Source: Corallococcus sp. AS-1-6 (lineage in GTDB: Bacteria > Myxococcota > Myxococcia > Myxococcales > Myxococcaceae). Taken from it: a stretch of DNA of 64,000 nucleotides. The notes below the pieces were generated by a model. That model made no database searches and was not told the DNA's origin. It saw only the letters and a program-made list of their open reading frames with translations. Numbering within the stretch: the stretch's first letter is position 1; every line of letters starts with the position of its first letter. The DNA lies in NCBI RefSeq assembly GCF_020037015.1, contig NZ_JAIQDE010000004.1, positions 186,001 to 250,000 on the forward strand, read 5' to 3'. This document shows, piece after piece, positions 33,984 through 46,800 of this stretch. The position numbers and the translations under genes were made by a program.

Positions 33984-35327
33984 CTAGCGCATCCGGTGGG
34001 CCGTCACGGTGACCTCGTCCCGGTCATGGTAGAGCTGGCGGACGGTGAGGCCCTCCCAGCCCCCGTCGTCCACGAGTATCTGGCGCACCCGCAGCAGCAG
34101 CGGGTTCTTGTCCTTCATGGGCAGCTTGATGTTGGCCACCAGGTTGCGCGCCCAGCGGCGCCGGCCCCACTTGGCCAGCAACTGCGCCACCTCCAGGGGG
34201 CGCCACGCCATGTCGCAGAAGAGCCAGTCCGCGGGCTCCTCGGGGGCGTAGGCGAAGGCGCTCTCCTGCACGTGCTGGACGCGCGGGTTCTTCGCCAGCT
34301 CCGGCATCAGCTTCGCGGGGTCCACCGCCACCACCCGCGCCCCGCGCGCCACCAGCCGCTGCGTCCAGCCGCCCGGCGCCGCGCCCAGGTCCACGCAGAC
34401 GTCGCCGCGCCCGGGCTCATGCGCCAGCCCGTCCAGCGCCTCCTCCAGCTTCATGGCCGCGCGGGAGGGGGACTCGCCCGCGCGCTTCATCCGCCGCCGC
34501 CCGCCCGGGGCCAGGGACAGGGCCTCACGGGCGCTCACCGCGCCCAGGCTCAGCACCCCGTCCGGCGTGACGCACAGGCCCACCAGCAGGGCCCCCGCCT
34601 CGCGCGCCCGGCCGTCGTCCTCCAGCACGCGTCCCGCGGGGAGCGCGGCGCGCACCGCCGCCTCCAGGGCCTCCGCGCGGCCCGCCTGCGTGTTGCCCTT
34701 CGCGCTGTCCGGCGTGTAGGCCCTGAGGAGCCAGGGCACGCGAGAGGGCAGCCCGGACATCGCCGCCACGATGTCCTCCACCGGCACCTGCGCCCCACCC
34801 GGGGGCGCCCAGGTGGAGACGACCTTCTCCACCGCCCGGCCAAAGGCAGGGGGGACCTCCGGCCGCTGCTCGGACTCCACCAGGGCGGGGCCCAGGAGGC
34901 GGGGACCCGCTCCCGCCCAGGTCAGCTCCTCGAACAGGTGCGACTCGAAGCCCTCCCGGCACGTCCACAGCCACCGGCCCGGTTGGGCCGCCAGCGTCTG
35001 TGCGGGCATGGACGGCACCCGCGCCCGAGGTGGGATGCGCGGCGCGGGAGAGGCGATGGGCGCTGGGGCGGAGCGTCCGGGGCCACCGGCACGGGGTGTG
35101 GGGGCGGGCTTCGCGCCTGGCTTGGAGCCGGGCTTGCCTCCTGCACGGGGGCCGGGCTTGCCGCCCGCGCGGGGGCCGGGCTTCGGGCCCCCCTTGCCAC
35201 CAGAGGGAGAACCGGCATGGCCGGGCTTGCCGGGCCGGGAGGGGGCGCCTGGCCGGCGGGGGCCCGGGGAGGAGCGACCGGAAGAAGTCTTCGCGGCGCG
35301 GGGACGGTGATTCTGCTTAGGGGACAT
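33984..35327 (-). CDS. rlmM: RlmM-like 23S rRNA 2'-O-ribose methyltransferase with basic N-terminal extension
   Basis: 447 residues, about 80 longer than E. coli RlmM (366), which methylates C2498 of 23S rRNA. The C-terminal part has the family features: [14 protein letters not shown] motif [20 protein letters not shown] and ANIKLPMK (catalytic Lys/Asp/Lys). A THUMP-like region precedes it from about residue 117. The first 116 residues are low-complexity Gly, Pro, Lys and Arg with a repeated GGKPGPRA unit, absent from ordinary RlmM, and may be an RNA-binding tail. ATG at 35327 starts the extension; a start inside it would need a non-obvious codon, so I keep the full frame. Divergent from secA. 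Confidence 0.85.
   Translation of the reverse strand: MSPKQNHRPRAAKTSSGRSSPGPRRPGAPSRPGKPGHAGSPSGGKGGPKPGPRAGGKPGPRAGGKPGSKPGAKPAPTPRAGGPGRSAPAPIASPAPRIPPRARVPSMPAQTLAAQPGRWLWTCREGFESHLFEELTWAGAGPRLLGPALVESEQRPEVPPAFGRAVEKVVSTWAPPGGAQVPVEDIVAAMSGLPSRVPWLLRAYTPDSAKGNTQAGRAEALEAAVRAALPAGRVLEDDGRAREAGALLVGLCVTPDGVLSLGAVSAREALSLAPGGRRRMKRAGESPSRAAMKLEEALDGLAHEPGRGDVCVDLGAAPGGWTQRLVARGARVVAVDPAKLMPELAKNPRVQHVQESAFAYAPEEPADWLFCDMAWRPLEVAQLLAKWGRRRWARNLVANIKLPMKDKNPLLLRVRQILVDDGGWEGLTVRQLYHDRDEVTVTAHRMR
35101..35195. repeat. Short tandem repeats inside the rlmM leader region
   Basis: GC-rich units containing GGGGGCCGGGCTTG occur at least twice in tandem, with degenerate neighbours, and encode the Gly-Gly-Lys-Pro-Gly-Pro-Arg-Ala repeats of the extension. 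Confidence 0.6.
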
Positions 35328-35494
35328 TGCGTGGACTCGGTTCCGCTTTACTCTGGGCCACCGCGCGCCGGGCGGCCAGCCGAGAGGAAGTTTCGGGGGG
35401 CGCGCGTGGTTTTGGTCTGGTTCTCCCTTACATCTCCTGGGAATTCCCTTCACTCGCCGCGCTCCTTCGAGGATCCTCCGGCGAGAGAGCCAAC

Positions 35495-38317
<2,823 letters not shown>

Positions 38318-38664
38318 GCCGCTGAACACCTGATGGAAGCGCCCTCCGGCGCGGTCGCCCTCCCTGGAAAGGGGAGCGGGGGCCGCGCCGGTCGCCTTCC
38401 TGGCCGGCTGGAGGGGAGGGGAGCGGCCCCGGGACGGTGGGAGCCGGACGGAGGGTGTGCCGAAGCTTGCGCCCCTCTCAAGCGTTCTGCTAAGGACGCC
38501 GCGCCCCGTTATGTAGAGGGGCCGGGCTTCACCGCCCGAGGCAGTCCGCGACACCCACTACTCACACGCGTGTCACCGGTCCCCGGTGCCCCTCCACGGT
38601 GGAAGGGCCAGGACTGGCAGCTTTCTCAACGCGCGTGGCGGAACAACCGGAAGGTACACGCACC
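38318..38664. other. 347-base secA-rpsB gap: terminator plus rpsB leader
   Basis: The first part holds hairpins, described separately. The second part (about 38460-38664) should contain the rpsB promoter and 5' leader. I see candidate boxes such as TATGTA at 38510-38515 but no pair good enough to call. A GGAAGG ribosome site lies nine bases before the rpsB ATG. No additional gene is evident. Confidence 0.5.
38348..38389 (+). terminator. Hairpin after secA
   Basis: GGCGCGG (38348-38354) pairs with CCGCGCC (38383-38389) and encloses CTCCC/GGGAG with loop TGGAAAG. A smaller GCGCC-CTCC-GGCGC hairpin (38339-38352) overlaps its left arm, so the two are alternatives. Confidence 0.45.
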
Positions 38665-39645
<981 letters not shown>

Positions 39646-39827
39646 CCGCCCGCGCCTCTTCGCTTCCCCATCGCGGTATCCGGAGTTCGGCCGGGCGGCA
39701 CCTCTCAAGGCCCGCTGTCCGGCCGTCTCCGTTTTCTACGTTCCAGGCATCAGTACCCAGAGAACCCCAGTCCTCCGCCCCCGGCGCACGCCGCCAGGCT
39801 CGGAGCCGATGAAGAAAGAGATACGAC

Positions 39828-40481
39828 ATGGCTGAGATCACTGCCCAGATGGTGAAGGACCTCCGCGAGCGCACCAACGCGGGCATGATGGACTGCAAGA
39901 AGGCGCTGGCCGAGTCCGGTGGCGACTTCGAGAAGGCCGCCGAGTGGCTGCGCAAGAAGGGCATCTCCAAGGCCGAGGGCAAGGCCGGCCGCGTCGCCGC
40001 CGAAGGCATCGTGACCTCCTACATCCACGGCGGCCGCATCGGCGTCATCGTGGAGGTCAACTGCGAGACGGACTTCGTCGCGCGCAACCCGGACTTCCAG
40101 GACCTGGCGAAGGAAGTGGCGATGCAGATCGCCGCGGCCAACCCCAAGTACGTCCGCCGCGAGGAAGTCCCCTCCGACGCGATGGACAAGGAGAAGGAGA
40201 TCCAGCGCGAGCTGCTCAAGCAGCAGGGCAAGCCCGAGGCGATGCTGGAGAAGATCCTCGTGGGCAAGATGGAGAAGTACTACGAGGGCGTCTGCTTGGT
40301 GGACCAGCTCTGGGTGAAGGACGACAAGAAGAAGGTCGGCGAGATGATCAACGAGCGCGCCGCCAAGATTGGCGAGAAGGTCTCCGTGCGCCGCTTCGTC
40401 CGCTACGAGGTGGGTGAGGGCATCGAGAAGAAGAAGGACGACCTGGCCGCCGAGGTCGCCAAGACGCTGGGCCAGGCCTAA
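39828..40481 (+). CDS. tsf: Translation elongation factor Ts
   Basis: 217-residue nucleotide-exchange factor for EF-Tu. The N-terminal LRERTNAGMMDCKKAL helix and the TDFVARN motif at about 80 are diagnostic. It is shorter than E. coli EF-Ts (283), matching the compact single-core form found in some other bacteria. About 180 bases separate it from rpsB, with no internal gene; transcription may nonetheless be shared. Confidence 0.97.
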   Translation: MAEITAQMVKDLRERTNAGMMDCKKALAESGGDFEKAAEWLRKKGISKAEGKAGRVAAEGIVTSYIHGGRIGVIVEVNCETDFVARNPDFQDLAKEVAMQIAAANPKYVRREEVPSDAMDKEKEIQRELLKQQGKPEAMLEKILVGKMEKYYEGVCLVDQLWVKDDKKKVGEMINERAAKIGEKVSVRRFVRYEVGEGIEKKKDDLAAEVAKTLGQA

Positions 40482-40681
40482 AGCGCCTTCCCGCCGCGCC
40501 GCAGTGCCCTCAGGGCCGCGTGCCTGGGGCTCTTCCTCACACGGAAGGGCGCCGGGAACGCGGCCCTTGGTATTCCAGGCCCGTTCGACTCGCGTCCGTC
40601 CGCCCGGCATCGGACGGTGCGGTGCGCGTCACGACTTCCGTCGTTGCTTGGGCGCGGGGCGGGGGATAGAAGCGGACGCGT
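40482..40681. other. 200-base gap between tsf and pyrH with hairpins
   Basis: Two hairpins are visible: CTTCC-TCACAC-GGAAG (40532-40547) and a perfect CCGTCCG-CCCGGCAT-CGGACGG (40596-40617). Neither has a T-run. They could end tsf transcripts or belong to the pyrH leader. No coding sequence was found. Confidence 0.4.
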
Positions 40682-41425
40682 ATGTCCGAATCCACCTCTC
40701 CCTACAAGCGCATCCTCCTCAAACTGTCGGGCGAAGCCCTGATGGGCGAGGGGAAGTACGGCATCCACCCGCCCACCCTCACGCGCATCGCGGAGGAAGT
40801 GGCCGAGCTGTCGCGGACGGGCCTGGAGATCGCCCTCGTGATTGGCGGCGGCAACATCTTCCGCGGCGTCGCGGGCGCCACGGAGGGCATGGACCGCGCG
40901 AGCGCGGACTACATGGGCATGCTCGCCACCTGCATCAACTCCATGGCGCTGCAGGACGCGCTGGAGAAGCAGGGGCTGAAGACGCGCGTGCAGTCCGCCA
41001 TCAAGATGGAGCAGATCGCCGAGCCCTACATCCGCCGGCGCGCCGTGCGGCACCTGGAGAAGGGCCGCGTCGTCATCTTCGCCGCGGGCACGGGCAACCC
41101 CTACTTCACCACCGACACGGCCGCGTCGCTGCGCGCGATGGAAATCAACGCGCAGGTCATCCTCAAGGCCACCAAGGTGGACGGCGTCTACAACGCGGAC
41201 CCGAAGAAGGACCCGACCGCGAAGCGCTACCGGACGCTCACGTACATGGACGTCCTCAAGCAGAACCTCAACGTGATGGACTCCACGGCCATCTCGCTGT
41301 GCATGGACAACAAGCTGCCCATCATCGTGTTCGACCTGGGCACGCGCGGGAACATCCAGCGCGCCGTCACGGGCCACGGTGAGTTCGGCACCGTCGTCGG
41401 CGCGGCCGAGACGGTCTGGGCCTAG
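40682..41425 (+). CDS. pyrH: Uridylate kinase (UMP kinase)
   Basis: 247-residue amino-acid-kinase-fold enzyme converting UMP to UDP. It has KLSGEALMG near residue 14, [10 protein letters not shown], the [20 protein letters not shown] regulatory region, [15 protein letters not shown] and [10 protein letters not shown]. Located between tsf and frr as in most bacteria. Confidence 0.97.
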   Translation: MSESTSPYKRILLKLSGEALMGEGKYGIHPPTLTRIAEEVAELSRTGLEIALVIGGGNIFRGVAGATEGMDRASADYMGMLATCINSMALQDALEKQGLKTRVQSAIKMEQIAEPYIRRRAVRHLEKGRVVIFAAGTGNPYFTTDTAASLRAMEINAQVILKATKVDGVYNADPKKDPTAKRYRTLTYMDVLKQNLNVMDSTAISLCMDNKLPIIVFDLGTRGNIQRAVTGHGEFGTVVGAAETVWA

Positions 41426-41476
41426 CGGCACCACGGACGGGACTCCAACAACCCCACTTCTGACAGGAGACGCACA

Positions 41477-42028
41477 ATGGCTGACGCGGCGGATCTGAAG
41501 AGCCGTATCGACAAGTCGGTGGAAGACCTCAAGCGGGAGCTGGCCAAGGCGCGCACCGGCCGCGCGAACACCAACATCCTGGACGGCATCAAGGTGAACC
41601 AGTACGGGACGCCCACGCCGCTCAATGGCGTGGCCAGCATCAGCGCCCCGGAGCCCCGCCTCATCGTCATCAAGCCCTGGGACAAGGGCGTGCTGAAGGA
41701 CATCGAGAAGGCCCTGCGTGAGGCCAACCTCGACGTCAACCCGATGAACGACGGCGAGATGATCCGCCTGCCCTTCCCGCCCCTCACCGAGGAGACGCGC
41801 AAGAAGATCGCGAAGCAGGTGAAGGAGAAGGGCGAGGAGCACAAGGTCGCCATCCGCAACATCCGCCGTGACGCGAACGAGGCCCTCAAGACTCAACTGA
41901 AGGACAAGAAGATCACCGAGGACGACCTCAAGCGCCGCACGGACGAGGTCCAGAAGGCGACCGACGCCGGCATCAAGGCGGTGGACGACCTGGTCGCCAA
42001 GAAGGAAAAGGAAGTGATGACGGTTTGA
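41477..42028 (+). CDS. frr: Ribosome recycling factor
   Basis: 183 residues, standard length. It has the KARTGRANTNILDGI motif near 25, the GTPTPLNGVASI and PRLIVIKPWDK strands of domain II, and the C-terminal helices with IRNIRRDANE. It works with EF-G to split post-termination ribosomes. AGGAGA precedes the ATG. The gene ends at a strong bidirectional hairpin. Confidence 0.97.
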   Translation: MADAADLKSRIDKSVEDLKRELAKARTGRANTNILDGIKVNQYGTPTPLNGVASISAPEPRLIVIKPWDKGVLKDIEKALREANLDVNPMNDGEMIRLPFPPLTEETRKKIAKQVKEKGEEHKVAIRNIRRDANEALKTQLKDKKITEDDLKRRTDEVQKATDAGIKAVDDLVAKKEKEVMTV

Positions 42029-42043
42029 GTCGTCACCCCGGGG

Positions 42044-42069
42044 AGCCCGTGGCCTTCAAGCCACGGGCT
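42044..42069. terminator. Perfect bidirectional hairpin between frr and cyaY
   Basis: AGCCCGTGGC, loop CTTCAA, GCCACGGGCT: a flawless 10-bp stem with a 6-base loop, placed between two convergent stop codons. T-runs are short, but position and stability make it the clearest terminator hairpin in the window. Confidence 0.75.
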
Positions 42070-42080
42070 TCAGGACGGCC

Positions 42081-42413
42081 TCAGGACGGATAGACGAGCG
42101 GCTCGCCGGTGAGGTGCCGCACCACGTCCGAGACGAAGGCGAACAGCTCCAGCCCCTTGCCCTTGTCGTCCTTCCAGGCGCGGGTGGCGTCGTCGTGGCT
42201 GAAGTGGATGCCCTGGCCCTGGCCGGCCACCCACACCTGCCAGACGGCGCGCTGGGTGTTGATGATGCACTTCTCGCCGGACGCGGCCGTGAGCGTCACC
42301 TTGTCACCGGTGGCTTCGGCTTCCAGCACGTCCGGGTCGAAGGCGTCCGCGGCCGCCAGGATGCGCTTGAACGCGGCGGCCACGAGGGAGTTGTAGCGGG
42401 CTTCGTCCATCAT
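42081..42413 (-). CDS. cyaY: Frataxin-like iron donor protein CyaY
   Basis: 110 residues, matching the usual ~106. The acidic first helix (DAFDPDVLEAE) and the strands KVTLTAASGEKCIINTQR, AVWQVWVAGQGQGIHFS fit the frataxin fold; the second helix is near the C-terminus (LELFAFVSDVVRHL). It binds iron and modulates iron-sulfur cluster assembly. ATG at 42413 with GGGAG upstream; ATG 42410 is equally good. It follows sixA on the minus strand with a 17-base gap, likely one transcript. Confidence 0.85.
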   Translation of the reverse strand: MMDEARYNSLVAAAFKRILAAADAFDPDVLEAEATGDKVTLTAASGEKCIINTQRAVWQVWVAGQGQGIHFSHDDATRAWKDDKGKGLELFAFVSDVVRHLTGEPLVYPS

Positions 42414-42430
42414 GGCCGCGCTCCCGGACG

Positions 42431-42973
42431 TCACTGGATGACGTCGAGGACCTGCTGGCCGGGGGCGGCGTAGAACAGGAACTTCAGGTGCTGCGCCGGG
42501 GGGTTCTCCCCCTTCTCGCCGGGCACCTGGTCCTCCGTGCTGGTGGGCGTGTCCGGCCACTCCATGGCGATGACCGTGCCCGGGTTCACCGGCTTGGGGA
42601 AGGACTGCATCCCCAGCAGGTGCGCCGCGAGCGCGCCCATGGAGGGCTGGTGGCCCACCAGGACGAGGTTCTCGTCGGAGTACTCCTTGAGCACGGGCTC
42701 CACCGCGCCCACCGGCATGTCCGGCAGCAGGCAGCGGTGCACGCGCAGGAGGCCTTCATGCTTCACGGAGTTGGAGAGGATCTGCGCCGTCTGCACCGTG
42801 CGCACCAGCGGGCTGGTGAGGATGAGGCTGATGGGCCCCATGCGCTCCGACAGCGACGCGAAATGCGCGGCGACATTCGTACGGGCCTTCGCGGTCAGCG
42901 CGCGCGCCTCGTCGCCGAGACCCTCGGGGATCTCCGCGTCCGCATCGCCGTGCCTTACCAGGAAAATCCTCAA
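42431..42973 (-). CDS. sixA: Phosphohistidine phosphatase SixA
   Basis: 180-residue histidine-phosphatase-superfamily protein with the RHG motif at 7-9 (FLVRHGDAD), a second Arg in TSPLVRTVQTA and the catalytic His in LVGHQPSM. SixA removes phosphate from histidines of phosphotransfer proteins. The start is TTG at 42973, five bases after GGAGGG, and gives the family N-terminus directly. A Pro/Glu-rich insertion near 138-160 is not typical. Confidence 0.88.
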   Translation of the reverse strand: MRIFLVRHGDADAEIPEGLGDEARALTAKARTNVAAHFASLSERMGPISLILTSPLVRTVQTAQILSNSVKHEGLLRVHRCLLPDMPVGAVEPVLKEYSDENLVLVGHQPSMGALAAHLLGMQSFPKPVNPGTVIAMEWPDTPTSTEDQVPGEKGENPPAQHLKFLFYAAPGQQVLDVIQ

Positions 42974-43157
42974 AGTCCCTCCACCGGTCGCGACAAGACC
43001 GCGGTTCGTACATGACCGTGGCCCGGTTGGTCAAAGGTAATGAGTCGAATGTTCAGTGCCCGGAACAGCCTGCCCAGGGCGGGCGTTCGGGAACCGCCGT
43101 TCGCGGGGGCCAGCCGGAGCATACACTGGCCACCCACTGGCGTTCACGGGAGGTGGC

Positions 43158-43838
43158 ATGCGCAAGTTGTTGGGGTGTCTGGCCGTCGTCCTGGCCCTGT
43201 CCGCCTGTCGCAAGGACGCGGCGGAAGGGGGCCCGGAGGGGGCGGGTGACGCCAGGGGGACGGCCGCCCGCCTGGAGGGTGGGGAGACCGGAGACGACGC
43301 GGCGTCCGGCCCCTACACCGTGACGAAGGAGAAGCTCGACGCGTACGTCGGCTACCAGCGCAAGATGCTGGAGGTGTACGGGTCGCTGATGCGCGGCCTG
43401 CAGGACATGGGGCCGCTGTTGGACGCGGGCACGCCCCAGGCGATGGAGAAGGCCCGGAGCGGCCTGAAGCTCATCGAGCGCAAGGCGCAGGCGGAGGCCG
43501 ACGCGCGCCATGCGGCGGGGCTGTCCACGGACGAGGTCAACCGCATCGCGGAGGTCGTCACCGCCGTCATCAGCCAGCGGCAGATGGGGCGCACGCTCCA
43601 GTACGAGGAGGAGCTCAAGAAGCTGGAGGCGCTCCAGGCCCGCATGCCGGAGGAGCAGCAGAAGGAGCTGGCGCCGCAGGTGGAGTCCATGCGGCTTCAG
43701 GTGGAGACCTTCCAGAAGCTCCCGGAGGCGCGCCGGGAGTTCGGCGACGCCAACGTGGACGTGGTGCTGACCCGCGAGGCCGACCTGACGAAGAACTACC
43801 AGGACATGCTCAAGGCCTTCGCGGGCGTGCGGCGGTAG
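43158..43838 (+). CDS. Helical lipoprotein of unknown function
   Basis: 226 residues. The signal peptide ends in a lipobox (LSAC, Cys17), followed by a Gly/Ala/Glu-rich linker and a mostly helical body from about 55, with long charged amphipathic helices (KARSGLKLIERKAQAEADARHA and a later EEELKKLEALQARMPEEQQKEL). I recognise no family. ATG at 43158 follows GGGAGG by five bases. It is convergent with the large oxidoreductase gene, with adjacent stop codons. Confidence 0.8.
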   Translation: MRKLLGCLAVVLALSACRKDAAEGGPEGAGDARGTAARLEGGETGDDAASGPYTVTKEKLDAYVGYQRKMLEVYGSLMRGLQDMGPLLDAGTPQAMEKARSGLKLIERKAQAEADARHAAGLSTDEVNRIAEVVTAVISQRQMGRTLQYEEELKKLEALQARMPEEQQKELAPQVESMRLQVETFQKLPEARREFGDANVDVVLTREADLTKNYQDMLKAFAGVRR

Positions 43839-46800
43839 CTACACCCGCTTGAGCCCGGGCGCCTTCTTCAACAACTGCGCGAGGAAGGCGTCGCCCTGCT
43901 TCTCCAGCACCGTGTTGCCGCGCAGGCGCTGGTTGAGGTTGACGAAGTCCACGTGGTCCAGGCGCTGGTCCTGGTTGTAGCAGGAGAAGACCCACGTCTC
44001 CTTGCCGGTGGCGGGGTCCACGTGCCGCTGGAGGCACTGGGCGCAGATCTCCTTCATCATGCACTGCATGGGGGAGTTGATGGACCCGATGGCCTCGTGC
44101 CCCGGCTTGAGGAACGGCTGGAGCACGCCGTGCCGCGCCTCCGCCACCGCGCGCATCATCCGGTCCGAGCCGATGGCGATGATGCGGTCCACCTCGCTCA
44201 GGGAGATGACGGGCGTGACGCCCAGCTTGCCTTCCGCGTAGGCCACCATGGCCTGCACCACGTTGCCCCGGAAGGCCGCGTCCTGGGGCCGGCGCACGTC
44301 CAGCAGGTCGCCGGAGTCCACGGACCAGATGACCTGGTCGGTGCCGGCCTCAATCTCGTCCTGCTTGAACGAGTCCGACTTCAGCCGGTAGCCCGCGAAG
44401 TACACCACGCGGCAGCCCGCCGCCTTGAGTGAGCGCGCGATGGAGAAGAGCACCGCGTTGCCCAGGCCGCCGCCCACGAGCACCACCGTCTCGTTCTGGC
44501 CAATCTCCGTGGGCGCGCCCGTGGGGCCCATCAGCACCACGGGCTCGCCGGGCTTGAGCGCCGCGCACAGGCGGGACGACGAGCCCATCTCCAGCACGAT
44601 GGTGCCCATCAGCCCCTTCTCCTTGTCCACCCACGCGCCCGTGAGGGCCAGGCCCTCCATGGTGAGGCGCACGCCGTCCACGAGCGGCGCGTTCCGCTCG
44701 TAGTTCTGGAGCCGGTAGAACTGGCCGGGGGCGAAGTGGCTGGCGGCGAAGGGCGCCTTCACCACCACCTCCACGATGGTCGGCGTGAGCCGGTTCACCC
44801 CGACGACGGTGGCGAGGAAGGCCTCGTCCAGCGTCGCGAAGTGGGCGGCGCGCTTCGACTCGCGCGCCTCCTGCGCGGCCGTGTCGTGGAAGTCCAGGCC
44901 CGCGACCTCCTTCGCGAACAGGCGCGCCACCTGCGGGTGGCCGTCCTTCGCGCTGGCCATGGCCTTCACCACGTTGCCCGCGTAGGTCGGGTGGTTGTCG
45001 CCGTAGAAGGACACGAAGCGGCCATCGCGCTGGTAGGACGTGAAGAAGCCCACCTTCGCCTCGGGGTCCTCCCGGGCCTCCACCGGCTGGAGCCTGAAGC
45101 CGGCTTCCGGGTCCTCCACCAGCTCGTGGCCCTGGAAGTACTCCTGCGCCTCGTCGAGCTGGAAGGTGCCCGGGTACTCCTTCTCGTAGGTGACGTTGGG
45201 GGACGTGCCCGCGGCCACGCAGACCGTCTTCGCGGGCAGCTCGAAGAACTGGCCGCTTCCCTTGAGCTTGCCGTCCACCGTCACCATGCGCTCGAAGCGG
45301 ATGGCGCGCACCGCGCCCGAGTCGTCCGGCAGCGCCTCCGTGGGGCTCATCCGTTCGATGAAGCGGATGCCCTCCTCCAGCGCCTTGGACACCTCTTCGT
45401 GGTTGAGGCGGTAGGCGGGGGACTCCGTGAGGCCCCGGCGGTACACCAGGCTCACGCCGCCCCACGCGCGCACCAGGTGGATGAAGTCCGGCGCGCGGCC
45501 CTCCGCGCGGGCCCTCTGGCGCTCCGCGCGGACGGCGCGGCCGTGCTCCAGGAAGGTCTGGTAGGTGGCGCGCTCCTCGGCGTCCAGGCGCGCGAGGACG
45601 GAGTCCTCACCCAGGTCCGCCACCAGCTTCTCGTGGCGCTCCAGCGTCTTCTCCACCTGCACCGGGTAGTACGCCATCAGCTCCGTGGCGGTGTCGATGC
45701 CGGTGAGGCCTCCGCCGATGACGATGGCGGGCAACTGCACCTGGAGGTTCGCCAGCGCGTCCCGCTTGAAGGCGCCGGTGAGCTGCAGCGCCATCAGGAA
45801 GTCGGACGCCTTGCGGATGCCCCGGATGAGGTTGTTCTTCATCCCGATGATGGTGGGGCGGCCCGCGCCCGCGGCGATGGCCACGTGGTCGAAGCCCAGG
45901 GCCCATGCGTCCTCCACCGTCAGCGTGCCGCCGAAGCGGATGCCGCCGTAGATGCGCATGCCCTCGCGGCGCGCGAGCGTCAGGTGGATGAGCGTGAGGA
46001 AGTTCTTGTCCCAGCGCACGGTGATTCCGTACTCGGACACGCCGCCGAAGCCCTCCAGCACGCGCTCGTCCAGCTCGCGCGTCAGCTCGCGCCAGTCGCG
46101 GATGGGCTGGAGCGCGTGGCCGTTGCGGCCCACCAGCTCATCCGGGAACGGCTCAATCTTCAGGCCGTCCACACCGGTGACGGCGAACCCTTCATTGAGC
46201 AGGTAGTGGGACAGCGTGTAGCCGGCGGGGCCCAGGCCCACCACCAGCACGTTGCGGCCCACGTAGGGCAGGGCGTACGGGCGGCGGATGTTGAGCGGGT
46301 TCCAGCGCGTGAGCAGGCCGTGGATTTCGAAGCCCCACGGCAGGTCCAGCACGTCCGTGAGCGTGGCCGTCTCCGCCAGCGGGATGTTCACCGGCTCCTG
46401 CTTCTGGAAGATGCAGGCCTTCATGCAGTCGTTGCAGATGCGGTGGCCGGTGCCCGCGCACATGGGGTTGTCCAGCGTCACCATGGCCAGCGCGGCCACG
46501 GCGTCACCCTCGCGCTTGAGCGCGTGCGCCTCGGAGATGCGCTCGTCCAGCGGACATCCGGTGAGCGGGATGCCCAGCGGGTTCTTCTTGAACGAGTGCC
46601 CCTCCGCCACCGGGTCCTTCGCGGGGAAGCCCTTGCTGCACGAGTCCTTCTGGCGCTCGTGGCAGATGACGCAGTAGTCCACCTCGTTCATCACGTCGCG
46701 CGGGGTGCCCCGGCGGTCGGTGAGCTTGAAGCCGTCGCGGTGGCGCAGGTGGTGCTCCAGCCCCTCCGTCTTCTCCTCCATCCGGGCGTCCGGGCGCTGC

